A model generated the notes under the pieces. That model searched no databases and had not been told where the DNA came from. It was given only the letters and a program-made list of their open reading frames with translations. The translations under genes and the position numbers were made by a program. Shown in pieces: positions 45,846 to 51,670 of a stretch of DNA of 64,000 nt. This stretch comes from a virus: IMG/VR virus record IMGVR_UViG_3300044922_000290, positions 1 to 64,000 of that record. One strand, written 5' to 3'. Each line of letters begins with the position of its first letter. The first letter of the stretch is position 1.

Positions 45846-46606
45846 AGTAGTTGTTTAAATGTTGTTTCTAAAGCACCAGGTTCTTGTGTTGCAAATACAA
45901 ATGAATCTTTAATCTTCAATAGCTTTGCCAAGAACTTAGTGTGGTCATATTTACTACCAACTTTAGATAAGAAATTAAGATACTCTGAACAAGCATATTT
46001 ATTTTCTGACCTGTTCATGCGAGGTAAGATTTTAAATACATCAGTAAGATAATCTAATTTCTTCTTGGCTCCCGCTTCATCGTAAATAGTAAAAGTACCA
46101 TCTTTAATGTATTTTGAGATAGAAGAGCCACCTGCACTAACATTAATAGTCCTATCAGATAGTATAGAAGCTATAATAGATAATTCAAAATCGTAGATTT
46201 CAAAATACCTATTAAGTTTCTTGTAATCATCTTTTATTGAAGCCCAAGAAGTAATAAAATCTAATAGACACCAAGATTTACTACTTGCATTTAGCGAAGC
46301 AATCTTTTCTATTAATTCTTGTTGGTTTTTTATTGCAATAAAAGTACAAGGAATGTCTATACCAAGACGTAAACAAGCAGTATAAAGATGTTGTCCATCA
46401 ATAATGTAAAGCTTTTCTATACCATCAATAAATGATATTTTAGCTACTACAACAGGACGTATAATTTTACCTATTCTCATAATAGCATTAGCTATTTTAG
46501 TAACATGGCCAGGGCCTACAGCTCTGTTTATACCTGCTAAAAAATGTAGTCCCTTTTTACTTGTTGGTTTAAGAATCAGGTCTACGGTTAAAGGTAGTAT
46601 GTTCAT
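45842..46606 (-). CDS. ParB/sulfiredoxin-fold protein
   Basis: The 254-residue protein has an N-terminal ParB-like domain: HVTKIANAIMRIGKIIRPVV, then LYIIDGQHLYTACLRLGIDIP (Asp70-Gly71-Gln72-His73). Canonical segregation ParB proteins have a GERRxRA-type loop at this place that binds CTP; here the loop is GQHLYTA without the arginines, so CTP clamping is unlikely. The helical C-terminus has no obvious helix-turn-helix. It may be a nuclease-like or regulatory ParB relative. A parS-like site lies about 4 kb away at 50575. Confidence 0.75.
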   Translation of the reverse strand: MNILPLTVDLILKPTSKKGLHFLAGINRAVGPGHVTKIANAIMRIGKIIRPVVVAKISFIDGIEKLYIIDGQHLYTACLRLGIDIPCTFIAIKNQQELIEKIASLNASSKSWCLLDFITSWASIKDDYKKLNRYFEIYDFELSIIASILSDRTINVSAGGSSISKYIKDGTFTIYDEAGAKKKLDYLTDVFKILPRMNRSENKYACSEYLNFLSKVGSKYDHTKFLAKLLKIKDSFVFATQEPGALETTFKQLL

Positions 46607-46860
46607 TATAATGTAGTTATAAAAACATTAAACCTTGGTTTTGATTTAGCCAAATCAGCTAACAGCTGTAATTGGTTAGATTTGTAGTTAGCATTTAACT
46701 TTGCTAGCTTATGGTGCAGTTTCTCTAACTTTAACTCTGCTTTTTCAGCAGTAGTCTTAGTAAAGTCTACAGATGTAACAGGTGGATGCCATAGTTCGTG
46801 CTCTATCATCCATTGAGCTGACCAACTCTTGATTGGTTCTACTTTGTTTTTATGGTTCAT
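46606..46860 (-). CDS. Small helical protein, unknown
   Basis: The 84-residue product has a basic helix (KAELKLEKLHHKLAKLNANY) and begins one base over the ParB-like gene. The N-terminal WMIEHELWHPP contains a local HELWH, but no other metallopeptidase feature. Function is unknown. Confidence 0.66.
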   Translation of the reverse strand: MNHKNKVEPIKSWSAQWMIEHELWHPPVTSVDFTKTTAEKAELKLEKLHHKLAKLNANYKSNQLQLLADLAKSKPRFNVFITTL

Positions 46861-47144
46861 TTTGTTTTGTTTATTAAGTGTTTAATAAATTTTATTCTTG
46901 GAGCTTTAACATCCATTGGCCACCAATATCCTCTTTTATACCTATATTTATTTTTAAATATAAATAATGTATTTTTAAATAATTTGGGCCTTTCTGAATT
47001 AAAATGGTTTAATAAAGCATAGTATTCTTCCATTGTTATTTTACTAAACCATTTTAAATCTATTATAGCGCAACAAATACCAGAATGATCATTTGTTTCA
47101 AATTCTATTAAAAGTAATTTGTACAATTCGTTTAAAGTTTTCAT
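46857..47144 (-). CDS. Small basic protein, unknown
   Basis: The 95-residue product has two parts: an acidic N-terminal helix and a basic aromatic C-terminus (KNKYRYKRGYWWPMDVKAPR). It overlaps the next gene by 4 bases. No family is recognised. Confidence 0.65.
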   Translation of the reverse strand: MKTLNELYKLLLIEFETNDHSGICCAIIDLKWFSKITMEEYYALLNHFNSERPKLFKNTLFIFKNKYRYKRGYWWPMDVKAPRIKFIKHLINKTK

Positions 47145-47159
47145 ATTGTTTAAATAAAA

Positions 47160-47203
47160 ATGGGTACTTGGCTACACTCTAAACAAACATAGCCTTTCCC
47201 CAT
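47160..47203 (-). terminator. Compound hairpin / terminator
   Basis: Outer stem ATGGG/CCCAT (47160-47164, 47199-47203) encloses inner stem GGCTA/TAGCC (47170-47174, 47190-47194). On the minus strand the structure runs directly into TTTTTATTT. It lies just after the stop of the 45-residue gene. Confidence 0.65.
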
Positions 47204-47207
47204 AATG

Positions 47208-47345
47208 TTAATAAGTAAAAGTGACAATGTATTTATCACCTTCATATCGTAGTTTGTTGATTACAGCACCATATAGCTTTTGTAATCTGTCCATAAATGG
47301 TTTAAGTGTAGACCATTTGTCAAAATAGAGTGTTCTTTTTTTCAT
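47208..47345 (-). CDS. 45-residue basic protein, unknown
   Basis: An ATG at 47345 after an A-rich leader (ATAAACAACA) opens a 45-codon frame to TAA at 47208-47210, directly before a terminator hairpin. The product (MKKRTLYFDKWSTLKPFMDR...) is basic with a beta-like end. Leader and terminator together support a real small gene. Confidence 0.55.
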   Translation of the reverse strand: MKKRTLYFDKWSTLKPFMDRLQKLYGAVINKLRYEGDKYIVTFTY

Positions 47346-47355
47346 TGTTGTTTAT

Positions 47356-47544
47356 TTAGTAATAATTAGTTACACGATAAGCTACAGTTCTGTTTAACTT
47401 AGCTTTAGCTTTAATTCTACTAAGTATATTCATCTGTTCTGTAACAGTAATATACTTTCTGGCTTCTAATACTCTTTCAAGTAGTTTTTTATTAACCCCC
47501 TGATGTATTATATCCATTCCTGTATTATCATTTAGTTTTAACAT
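47356..47544 (-). CDS. 62-residue basic protein, unknown
   Basis: The product is a basic helical protein (KKLLERVLEARKYI, MNILSRIKAKAKLNR). Its ATG overlaps by 17 bases the end of the frameshift candidate upstream. No family is recognised. Confidence 0.62.
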   Translation of the reverse strand: MLKLNDNTGMDIIHQGVNKKLLERVLEARKYITVTEQMNILSRIKAKAKLNRTVAYRVTNYY

Positions 47545-47739
47545 AAACTGTATCTATTTTTTGTTCAAATTTAGTGTACTTAATAAGTTCTCTAAGAATA
47601 GTTGGGTAATTTAATCCTGTTACTACCAAAGATGGGCTAATAACAACTATTACAAAGAGAATTATTTTAAATGTCCAAACATATTATCTTCATTACTTTC
47701 AGGGTGTTTATAATTACCTGAACCTTCTATTTTTATCAT
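47528..47739 (-). CDS. Candidate -1 frameshift gene: small membrane protein
   Basis: An ATG at 47739 opens a 25-codon frame that stops at TAA (47662-47664). The bases just before the stop read CAT TTA AAA TAA and contain T TTA AAA, a classical -1 slippery heptamer. Slipping back one base leads into a 45-codon frame with no start codon of its own. It holds a membrane helix (IILFVIVVISPSLVV) and a charged tail, and ends at TGA 47528-47530, overlapping the next ATG as genes here usually do. The fusion would be 70 residues. A one-base deletion or sequencing error in the A run is the alternative. Confidence 0.5.
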
Positions 47740-47749
47740 AATTAATAAG

Positions 47750-48004
47750 TTAACCTATTATTCTTCTAATAGGTATAAAGTATGAAGAAGATTCTCCTAA
47801 TATAGCCTCTTCTTGAAACCACTCCTCTTCCATATAAGTTTGAGATTCAGGCCATTCTACTAAAGAATAACCATTTTGAGCAGTTTCTATAAATAAATTA
47901 ACATTATCTAAAGTTTCTTTATCTTCAGGGTTATTTTTATCTAATCCTAATTCATCTATTCCTTGTCCTATTACTTCTATTGTATCTTCTAATTTTGTTT
48001 GCAT
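47750..48004 (-). CDS. Small acidic protein, unknown
   Basis: The 84-residue product is strongly acidic (KNNPEDKETLDNVNLFIETA, YMEEEWFQEEAIL) with a basic end (IPIRRIIG). Such acidic small early proteins in phages are often DNA mimics or host-protein inhibitors, but nothing specific is seen. Confidence 0.64.
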   Translation of the reverse strand: MQTKLEDTIEVIGQGIDELGLDKNNPEDKETLDNVNLFIETAQNGYSLVEWPESQTYMEEEWFQEEAILGESSSYFIPIRRIIG

Positions 48005-48015
48005 GTTGTCGTTAT

Positions 48016-48159
48016 TTAATAAGTATAATTAGGTGGTAAAGTAAACTCTGCTGGATTAGTATAATAAGCATATATATCTCCATCACTTTTTGGTTTAGGA
48101 AAATTAGCTCTACCAGTATTTGTTAAAATATTATACCACCAATCTAATGCTTTTTTCAT
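48016..48159 (-). CDS. 47-residue protein, unknown
   Basis: An ATG at 48159 follows the leader TTAAATAATACAACT and opens a 47-codon frame to TAA at 48016-48018. The product (MKKALDWWYNILTNTGRANF...) is aromatic and ends in PPNYTY. The leader matches that of the next gene, which supports expression. Confidence 0.52.
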   Translation of the reverse strand: MKKALDWWYNILTNTGRANFPKPKSDGDIYAYYTNPAEFTLPPNYTY

Positions 48160-48182
48160 AGTTGTATTATTTAATAAGTTAA

Positions 48183-48270
48183 AAACTATACTGAACAGTT
48201 TGTGGGTTTTCTGCGTATTTCCATACTAACCATCCATTAACTGTTTTGCGGTTATCTATCAGTATAGTTT
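48183..48270 (-). terminator. 88-base compound hairpin / terminator
   Basis: A perfect 12-bp outer repeat (AAACTATACTGA at 48183-48194, complement at 48259-48270) encloses 64 bases. Inside, AACAGTT (48194-48200) pairs with AACTGTT (48239-48245). On the minus strand TTTTTAA follows the second arm. The large folded interior is unusual for a simple terminator. Confidence 0.65.
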
Positions 48271-48296
48271 ATTGTTTAGGTCGAGGCCAACAATAT

Positions 48297-48371
48297 TTAA
48301 AGTATTTTAACAGCAATATATAGTAATACTATAATTACTCCTATTATTTTCATTGAAATATTTGTTTTCAT
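48297..48371 (-). CDS. 24-residue membrane micro-peptide
   Basis: An ATG at 48371 opens a 24-codon frame consisting of one hydrophobic helix (KIIGVIIVLLYIAVKIL) ending in TAA. It lies between the 72-residue gene and the hairpin at 48183-48270. Similar one-helix frames recur in this block (38004-38087), but the evidence is thin. Confidence 0.35.
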   Translation of the reverse strand: MKTNISMKIIGVIIVLLYIAVKIL

Positions 48372-48373
48372 AG

Positions 48374-48592
48374 TTATATTAAATTTAATACTGGTGTAAT
48401 ACTATCACATACTTTTTTACCTAAAGGAGTTATGTAATAATATATATTTTCAGAATCAGTTCTATCAATAAATTCTTTTTCTTTTAAATATACTATTATA
48501 TTTGAATCAAATTTATCTCTTATTTGAACTGTATTGTATTTATGTCCTTTATTTTTTATAAATAATAAGGCTAAAAATTGTTCTTCATTCAT
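48374..48592 (-). CDS. Winged-helix-like small protein
   Basis: The 72-residue product has a helix-turn-helix-like order (FLALLFIKNKGHKYNTVQIR, IIVYLKEKEFIDR) and a beta wing (IYYYITPLGKKV), as in small MarR/ArsR-style regulators. It starts just after the leader motif TTAATAAGTT and may regulate early genes. The fold is inferred from pattern. Confidence 0.6.
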   Translation of the reverse strand: MNEEQFLALLFIKNKGHKYNTVQIRDKFDSNIIVYLKEKEFIDRTDSENIYYYITPLGKKVCDSITPVLNLI

Positions 48593-48630
48593 AGTTAATA
48601 AGTTTATTTAAATCTTAAAAGCCATTTTAA

Positions 48631-48855
48631 CTAAAAATATGAATTTACTACTAAAAATCCTATAAATTCATAATTATCTCCAGTAGTCTCTGCTTCAACA
48701 GTATAATTATTAGTAACTGATAAAGTTTGATAATGTTGATAAATCCATTTTTTAATAGAATCTTCAGTAAATTCTATATTAATTGTAAGCTCTTCAGTAA
48801 AATTAAATTTACCTCTAGGCTTATAGAATGTTATTTTTAGTTTAAATTCCTTCAT
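48631..48855 (-). CDS. Small beta-rich protein, unknown
   Basis: The 74-residue product alternates strands (FKLKITFYKPRGKFNF, YTVEAETTGDNYEFIGF) around a short helix. No family is recognised. Confidence 0.6.
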   Translation of the reverse strand: MKEFKLKITFYKPRGKFNFTEELTINIEFTEDSIKKWIYQHYQTLSVTNNYTVEAETTGDNYEFIGFLVVNSYF

Positions 48856-48880
48856 AATAATAGTCTTTGAGGTTTGAATG

Positions 48881-49084
48881 TTATTTGTCTATTACTTGTT
48901 CATAATAATCAGCTGCTACTATTCCTGATGTCCACCAACCTATTAATACAGTATAAGCGTAGAACCAATTAGGGTCAGTAATAACTGATTGATAGTTAAA
49001 CCATAACATACCAAATAATGATAGTATGAAGAATAAAGCTGCAAATACAGCTATAAAGATAATGAATAAGATGAAGTATTTCAC
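48881..49084 (-). CDS. Two-helix membrane protein
   Basis: The frame extends to an ATG at 49135, but that start lies inside the hairpin at 49111-49172. A GTG at 49084 follows AAACAAACAAC, the same leader as the GTG start at 49586, and is preferred, giving 67 residues. Helices are KYFILFIIFIAVFAALFFIL and FYAYTVLIGWWTSGIVAA. Function is unknown. Confidence 0.6.
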   Translation of the reverse strand: MKYFILFIIFIAVFAALFFILSLFGMLWFNYQSVITDPNWFYAYTVLIGWWTSGIVAADYYEQVIDK

Positions 49085-49110
49085 GTTGTTTGTTTTTAGA
49101 GTTAATAAAA

Positions 49111-49172
49111 ATAAAGTATCTGTGCTATTATTCATAGTATGAACCTATACACCAAGTTTCCTGATACTTTAT
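49111..49172 (-). terminator. Compound hairpin / terminator
   Basis: A 10-bp stem (49111-49120 with 49163-49172) encloses 42 bases containing TTCAT/ATGAA. On the minus strand ATTTTTATTAA follows. It separates the 101-residue gene from the membrane-protein gene. Confidence 0.62.
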
Positions 49173-49236
49173 GCATTAATGTTCGCCATTTATGCTTAAC
49201 GGTCTGTAACCTTTAGATTCTCCAAAGGTAGTGTTT

Positions 49237-49275
49237 CTAATGTATGTTATATAACAGACTTTCCATATACATTAG
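49237..49275 (-). other. Hairpin after the 101-residue gene
   Basis: CTAATGTAT (49237-49245) pairs with ATACATTAG (49267-49275) across a 21-base loop, just past the stop at 49281. It forms a tandem pair with the hairpin at 49111-49172. There is no clear T tract. Confidence 0.5.
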
Positions 49276-49280
49276 CTAGA

Positions 49281-49586
49281 TTATTGCTCTGTTGATTGAT
49301 TCTCAAAAGCATTAAGGTCAGATTCATCTAAATAAAGAGAATAAAAATGAGCTTCTACAATCATTGAGGCTTCATCATAAGCCCATTGAAGTATATGGCT
49401 AGCATTATTATAATCCTTCATCTTTTTTAAGATAGATAAATAAGGCGCAAAGTCTTTTTGTTCAAATTTATGAGCATTAAATGCCATATTTTGTACAAGA
49501 ACACTTGCTGTAATAACCATATTCCATTTATAAAGGTCGCCTAAATCTCTAAGCAACTCTTCTAATTTTGTTAATTCTTGTTTCAC
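49281..49586 (-). CDS. Helical protein, unknown (GTG start)
   Basis: The 101-residue product begins at a GTG after AAACAAACAGAAAC. It is helical (ELTKLEELLRDLGDLYKWN, DYNNASHILQWAYDEASMI) and acidic at its end. No family is recognised. Confidence 0.65.
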   Translation of the reverse strand: MKQELTKLEELLRDLGDLYKWNMVITASVLVQNMAFNAHKFEQKDFAPYLSILKKMKDYNNASHILQWAYDEASMIVEAHFYSLYLDESDLNAFENQSTEQ

Positions 49587-49618
49587 GTTTCTGTTTGTTT
49601 GAGTTAGTAATAAAATAA

Positions 49619-49713
49619 ACTATAGTACTATCAACAGTCTTCAAGTTACTTTATGAAGCTCTAAGTTTAAGCTGAAGAATATACCAATGGTTATACTCTT
49701 GTCATACTATAGT
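49619..49713 (-). terminator. Long-loop compound hairpin / terminator
   Basis: ACTATAGTA (49619-49627) pairs with TACTATAGT (49705-49713) across 77 bases that hold two smaller hairpins (CTTCA/TGAAG and AGCT/AGCT). On the minus strand TTTATTTTATT follows. Its arms resemble those at 48183 and 50637. Confidence 0.58.
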
Positions 49714-49815
49714 AGTAATTGTAATTCTATCGTACTCTAAATGGAACTTCAATCCACGTCTCTGAGCATACAATAGTTTTCATAGGTTATTTAAGCCTAC
49801 TATTACAAGTAAGAA

Positions 49816-49856
49816 AGTTCACCCAAAACTGACATTACATCAATCTCAGGTGAACT
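49816..49856 (-). terminator. Hairpin terminator after the 116-residue gene
   Basis: AGTTCACC (49816-49823) pairs with GGTGAACT (49849-49856) across 25 bases, directly after the minus-strand stop at 49864. On the minus strand TTCTTACTT follows. Confidence 0.62.
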
Positions 49857-49863
49857 CAAAGAG

Positions 49864-50214
49864 TTAATTTTCTAAGTGAGATATATGCTCTTTATACATC
49901 ATTTGATCATATACATCTGTTGAAGTACGAGTTTTTAAATAAATCAAGGCTTTATTTTTTAAGTTCTCTTTTTCATTAGATATATCTAAGTTCAAATGCT
50001 CTTTTAACTGTTTACTTGTTAGTAATCCCTGATATTTACCATTTCGGTAGATTTCAGCAGCTAGAAAAGGTTTTGATATAAAAGCAAATTGTTCTTCTCC
50101 ACTTAACCAGTCTTTCCAAATATGTTCTTGGTACGTATGAACTGGTAATAATAGACTTAAAACTATTTTAAGGTCTATATCATTTTTTGGTTGGATTGTT
50201 TCTGTAAAAGTCAT
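49864..50214 (-). CDS. First gene of the minus-strand block, unknown
   Basis: A GTG at 50247 is in frame, but the ATG at 50214 after AAAAAACATAACA is a better start, giving 116 residues. The product has EHIWKDWLSGEEQFAFISKP in the middle and a helical end. As the gene nearest the non-coding hub it may be among the first expressed. Function is unknown. Confidence 0.65.
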   Translation of the reverse strand: MTFTETIQPKNDIDLKIVLSLLLPVHTYQEHIWKDWLSGEEQFAFISKPFLAAEIYRNGKYQGLLTSKQLKEHLNLDISNEKENLKNKALIYLKTRTSTDVYDQMMYKEHISHLEN

Positions 50215-50314
50215 TGTTATGTTTTTTGAGTTTGAGCTACCATGCACTCCTTGTATTTATCATTGTTTATACTCTATGAAAGGAACATAAAAGAGTTAAT
50301 AATCCCTCTGCACT

Positions 50315-50372
50315 CAGTTGTAATACACGAGACTATCCGACCTGTCTCTCACGGTTTGATGTATTACAACTG
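50315..50372. repeat. 13-bp inverted repeat with inner hairpin
   Basis: CAGTTGTAATACA (50315-50327) is exactly complementary to TGTATTACAACTG (50360-50372). Inside, GAGAC (50329-50333) pairs with GTCTC (50344-50348). A further hairpin CTCAC/GTGAG (50373-50377, 50387-50391) follows directly. It could be a cruciform, a folded RNA or an operator. Confidence 0.75.
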
Positions 50373-50435
50373 CTCACCCTTGGGAAGTGAGTTATGGTGC
50401 ATTAATTATGAAGGTTATCTGAACACCTACAAACG

Positions 50436-50490
50436 CCAGTAGCTTACTGGATAGACACGAGGTTAAAGGAATCGTGACAATACTTTATTG
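50436..50490. repeat. Three tandem short hairpins
   Basis: CCAGTA/TACTGG with a 3-base loop (50436-50450), CACGA/TCGTG with an 11-base loop (50456-50476) and CAATA/TATTG with a 3-base loop (50478-50490) follow each other closely. With the repeat at 50315 they give about 175 bases of dense secondary structure. Confidence 0.55.
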
Positions 50491-50574
50491 CTATAATATT
50501 ATAAGATAAACAGGGTAAAATACTACAGTTTTCAGGATGTTGGAAAGGATAGTTGGTAATCCATTATAACAAAT

Positions 50575-50590
50575 TGTTCCACGTGAAACA
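50575..50590. promoter_or_regulatory. parS: parS-like centromere site
   Basis: The 16 bases TGTTCCACGTGAAACA match the published chromosomal parS consensus TGTTNCACGTGAAACA at every position. Host ParB proteins across most bacterial phyla bind this sequence and spread from it as clamps to segregate DNA. A chance match in 64 kb is very unlikely. It sits in the non-coding hub. The ParB-like protein of this phage lacks the CTP-binding arginines, so the host ParB is the more likely ligand. Confidence 0.85.
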
Positions 50591-50636
50591 TTACATAATG
50601 TATTGACTATCAACACTTTCAGAAGAAAATTAATAA

Positions 50637-50726
50637 ACTATAGCATTAGTAGTGGCCTTGATTATATCTAACATCATTTCACCGTTAAATATAAATGTAC
50701 CCTCCTAAAACACCTAATACTATAGT
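50637..50726. repeat. Long-loop inverted repeat
   Basis: ACTATAGCATTAG (50637-50649) pairs with CTAATACTATAGT (50714-50726), 12 of 13 positions, across 64 bases. Arm sequence and loop length resemble the structures at 48183-48270 and 49619-49713. No gene ends next to it, so it need not be a terminator. Confidence 0.6.
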
Positions 50727-50764
50727 CTATTAATAGTGTAGCACATAGTGCTTAGAGAAGAATA

Positions 50765-50827
50765 AACTCCCCGTAGGGAGTTATATCTCAAGATGATTAA
50801 AGGGACTATTCGTCCCTTTTCATCATC
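50765..50827 (-). terminator. Tandem hairpins ending the 92-residue gene
   Basis: AAAGGGAC/GTCCCTTT with outer GATGAT/ATCATC (50792-50827) spans the stop codon, and AACTCCC/GGGAGTT with a 4-base loop (50765-50782) follows, then TTTATTCTT on the minus strand. Together they form a strong terminator facing the non-coding hub. Confidence 0.72.
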
Positions 50828-51084
50828 AATGTGTTGCAGGTAACCTCTTTTACCTCACCATTATCATCTGTAATCTCTACCTGTCTTGGGATTACAGTGA
50901 AATGTGCTACATTAATGTCCATTGTAGCACCCTTATTTTCCTGATTATCCAATGAAATGTAGAAGGTTAGTTTACGTGAGATACTGTTATTCTCACCTAC
51001 TTTCTGAGTAGTGTTAGTAACAATCTTGGTGAAAAACTTACCTGAAAGGTCTGACTTGCGTGAAAATTCTACTGTAAATAGCAT
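50806..51084 (-). CDS. Isolated minus-strand protein, unknown
   Basis: The 92-residue product is beta-rich (MLFTVEFSRKSDLSGKFF, ISRKLTFYISLDNQ, AHFTVIPRQVEI) with no known motif. It stands alone: the divergent zincin gene lies upstream across 241 bases, and strong hairpins plus the non-coding hub lie downstream. This isolation and regular codon use suggest its own promoter and good expression. It could bind or regulate the hub; this is a guess from position. Confidence 0.7.
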   Translation of the reverse strand: MLFTVEFSRKSDLSGKFFTKIVTNTTQKVGENNSISRKLTFYISLDNQENKGATMDINVAHFTVIPRQVEITDDNGEVKEVTCNTLMMKRDE

Positions 51085-51225
51085 AAGCTGCGGATTTATT
51101 AAGTTTGTTTATAGAACACGGTGGATGAGTTTCCCCGCTGAACTTATGAGGGGGTGTTGTTTGGGGCTGGAACTTAATTCACTACACATACACCATTTCA
51201 AAAAATATTTCCAAAAATTTTTAGT

Positions 51226-51263
51226 GGGGGGTATCAAATATCCTATATAAACATGGGGGGTAT
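51226..51263. repeat. Two copies of GGGGGGTAT
   Basis: GGGGGGTAT occurs at 51226-51234 and 51255-51263, 29 bases apart start to start, each preceded by a purine-T. G-runs are rare in this AT-rich genome. They lie in the intergenic gap 51085-51325 between divergent genes and may be regulator sites. Confidence 0.45.
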
Positions 51264-51285
51264 GTTTTTTATTTTAGTAACTTTT

Positions 51286-51314
51286 TTGTACCTTGCAAGT
51301 ATAATTGCTATAAA
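51286..51314 (+). promoter_or_regulatory. Possible promoter for the zincin gene
   Basis: TTGTAC (51286-51291) and TATAAA (51309-51314) are spaced by 17 bases, as in a general sigma-70 promoter. The start would be only a few bases before the ATG at 51326, so the message would be nearly leaderless. It does not match the Bacteroides consensus; weak evidence. Confidence 0.3.
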
Positions 51315-51325
51315 ATAATAAGCGA

Positions 51326-51670
51326 ATGCACAAATTACATATACCTATATACGAAATACCTTTATTTGTGTATATAGGATACCCACCTGAAGGTATTAGA
51401 AAGAAGTATAATATAGATCCAGGGTTAGATGCAGTAGCTGCTGTACATGAAATAGAAGGTGCACTTTTAGTATGGTTTCACCCAACAGAATTTATACCAT
51501 CTTTAGTAGCACATGAAGTAATACATCTTAAGAACTTGATATTCACACATATATCTTTTAAACAAGATCCTACAAATGATGAAGCAGAAGCTTATCTTGT
51601 AGAATACTTAGTAAAAGAAATAGAGAAAGTTTTCAAAAAATACAACCTTTCTCAGAAAAAAGTAGTATAA
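51326..51670 (+). CDS. Small zincin-type metallopeptidase-like protein
   Basis: The 114-residue protein has VAHEVIHLKNLIF (an HExxH site) and a downstream NDEAEAYLVEYLV that can supply the third, acidic ligand. This fits the short SprT/zincin-like proteins found in many phages. It is the first gene of the plus-strand block and is closed by its own terminator. Its substrate is unknown. Confidence 0.75.
   Translation: MHKLHIPIYEIPLFVYIGYPPEGIRKKYNIDPGLDAVAAVHEIEGALLVWFHPTEFIPSLVAHEVIHLKNLIFTHISFKQDPTNDEAEAYLVEYLVKEIEKVFKKYNLSQKKVV

Larger units (their letters stand above)
50215..50805. other. Non-coding hub between the divergent blocks
   Basis: About 590 bases without a convincing gene. It holds a 13-bp inverted repeat with inner hairpins (50315-50391), three short hairpins (50436-50490), a parS-like site (50575-50590), a long-loop repeat (50637-50726) and further hairpins (50740-50782). 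The density of palindromes and the position between opposed gene blocks suit a replication origin, partition site or regulatory hub. This is inference from layout. Confidence 0.6.

Noticed and set aside
46606-46860. HELWH in the 84-residue protein as a zincin
   Set aside because: No third ligand or helix context, and the protein is too short; chance match.
49085-49135. ATG at 49135 as start of the two-helix membrane protein
   Set aside because: It lies inside a terminator-like hairpin, and the GTG at 49084 has the same leader as a neighbouring GTG-start gene.
49727-49783. 18-codon ATG frame between two hairpins
   Set aside because: Too short, with no leader motif or coupling to a neighbour; left as unproven.
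50315-50391. Hidden tRNA or integron attC site in the non-coding hub
   Set aside because: The stems do not form a cloverleaf with T-loop and anticodon loop, and the conserved attC core bases are absent.
41391-50726. CRISPR array
   Set aside because: The inverted repeats differ in sequence and spacing; there are no direct repeats with regular spacers and no cas genes.
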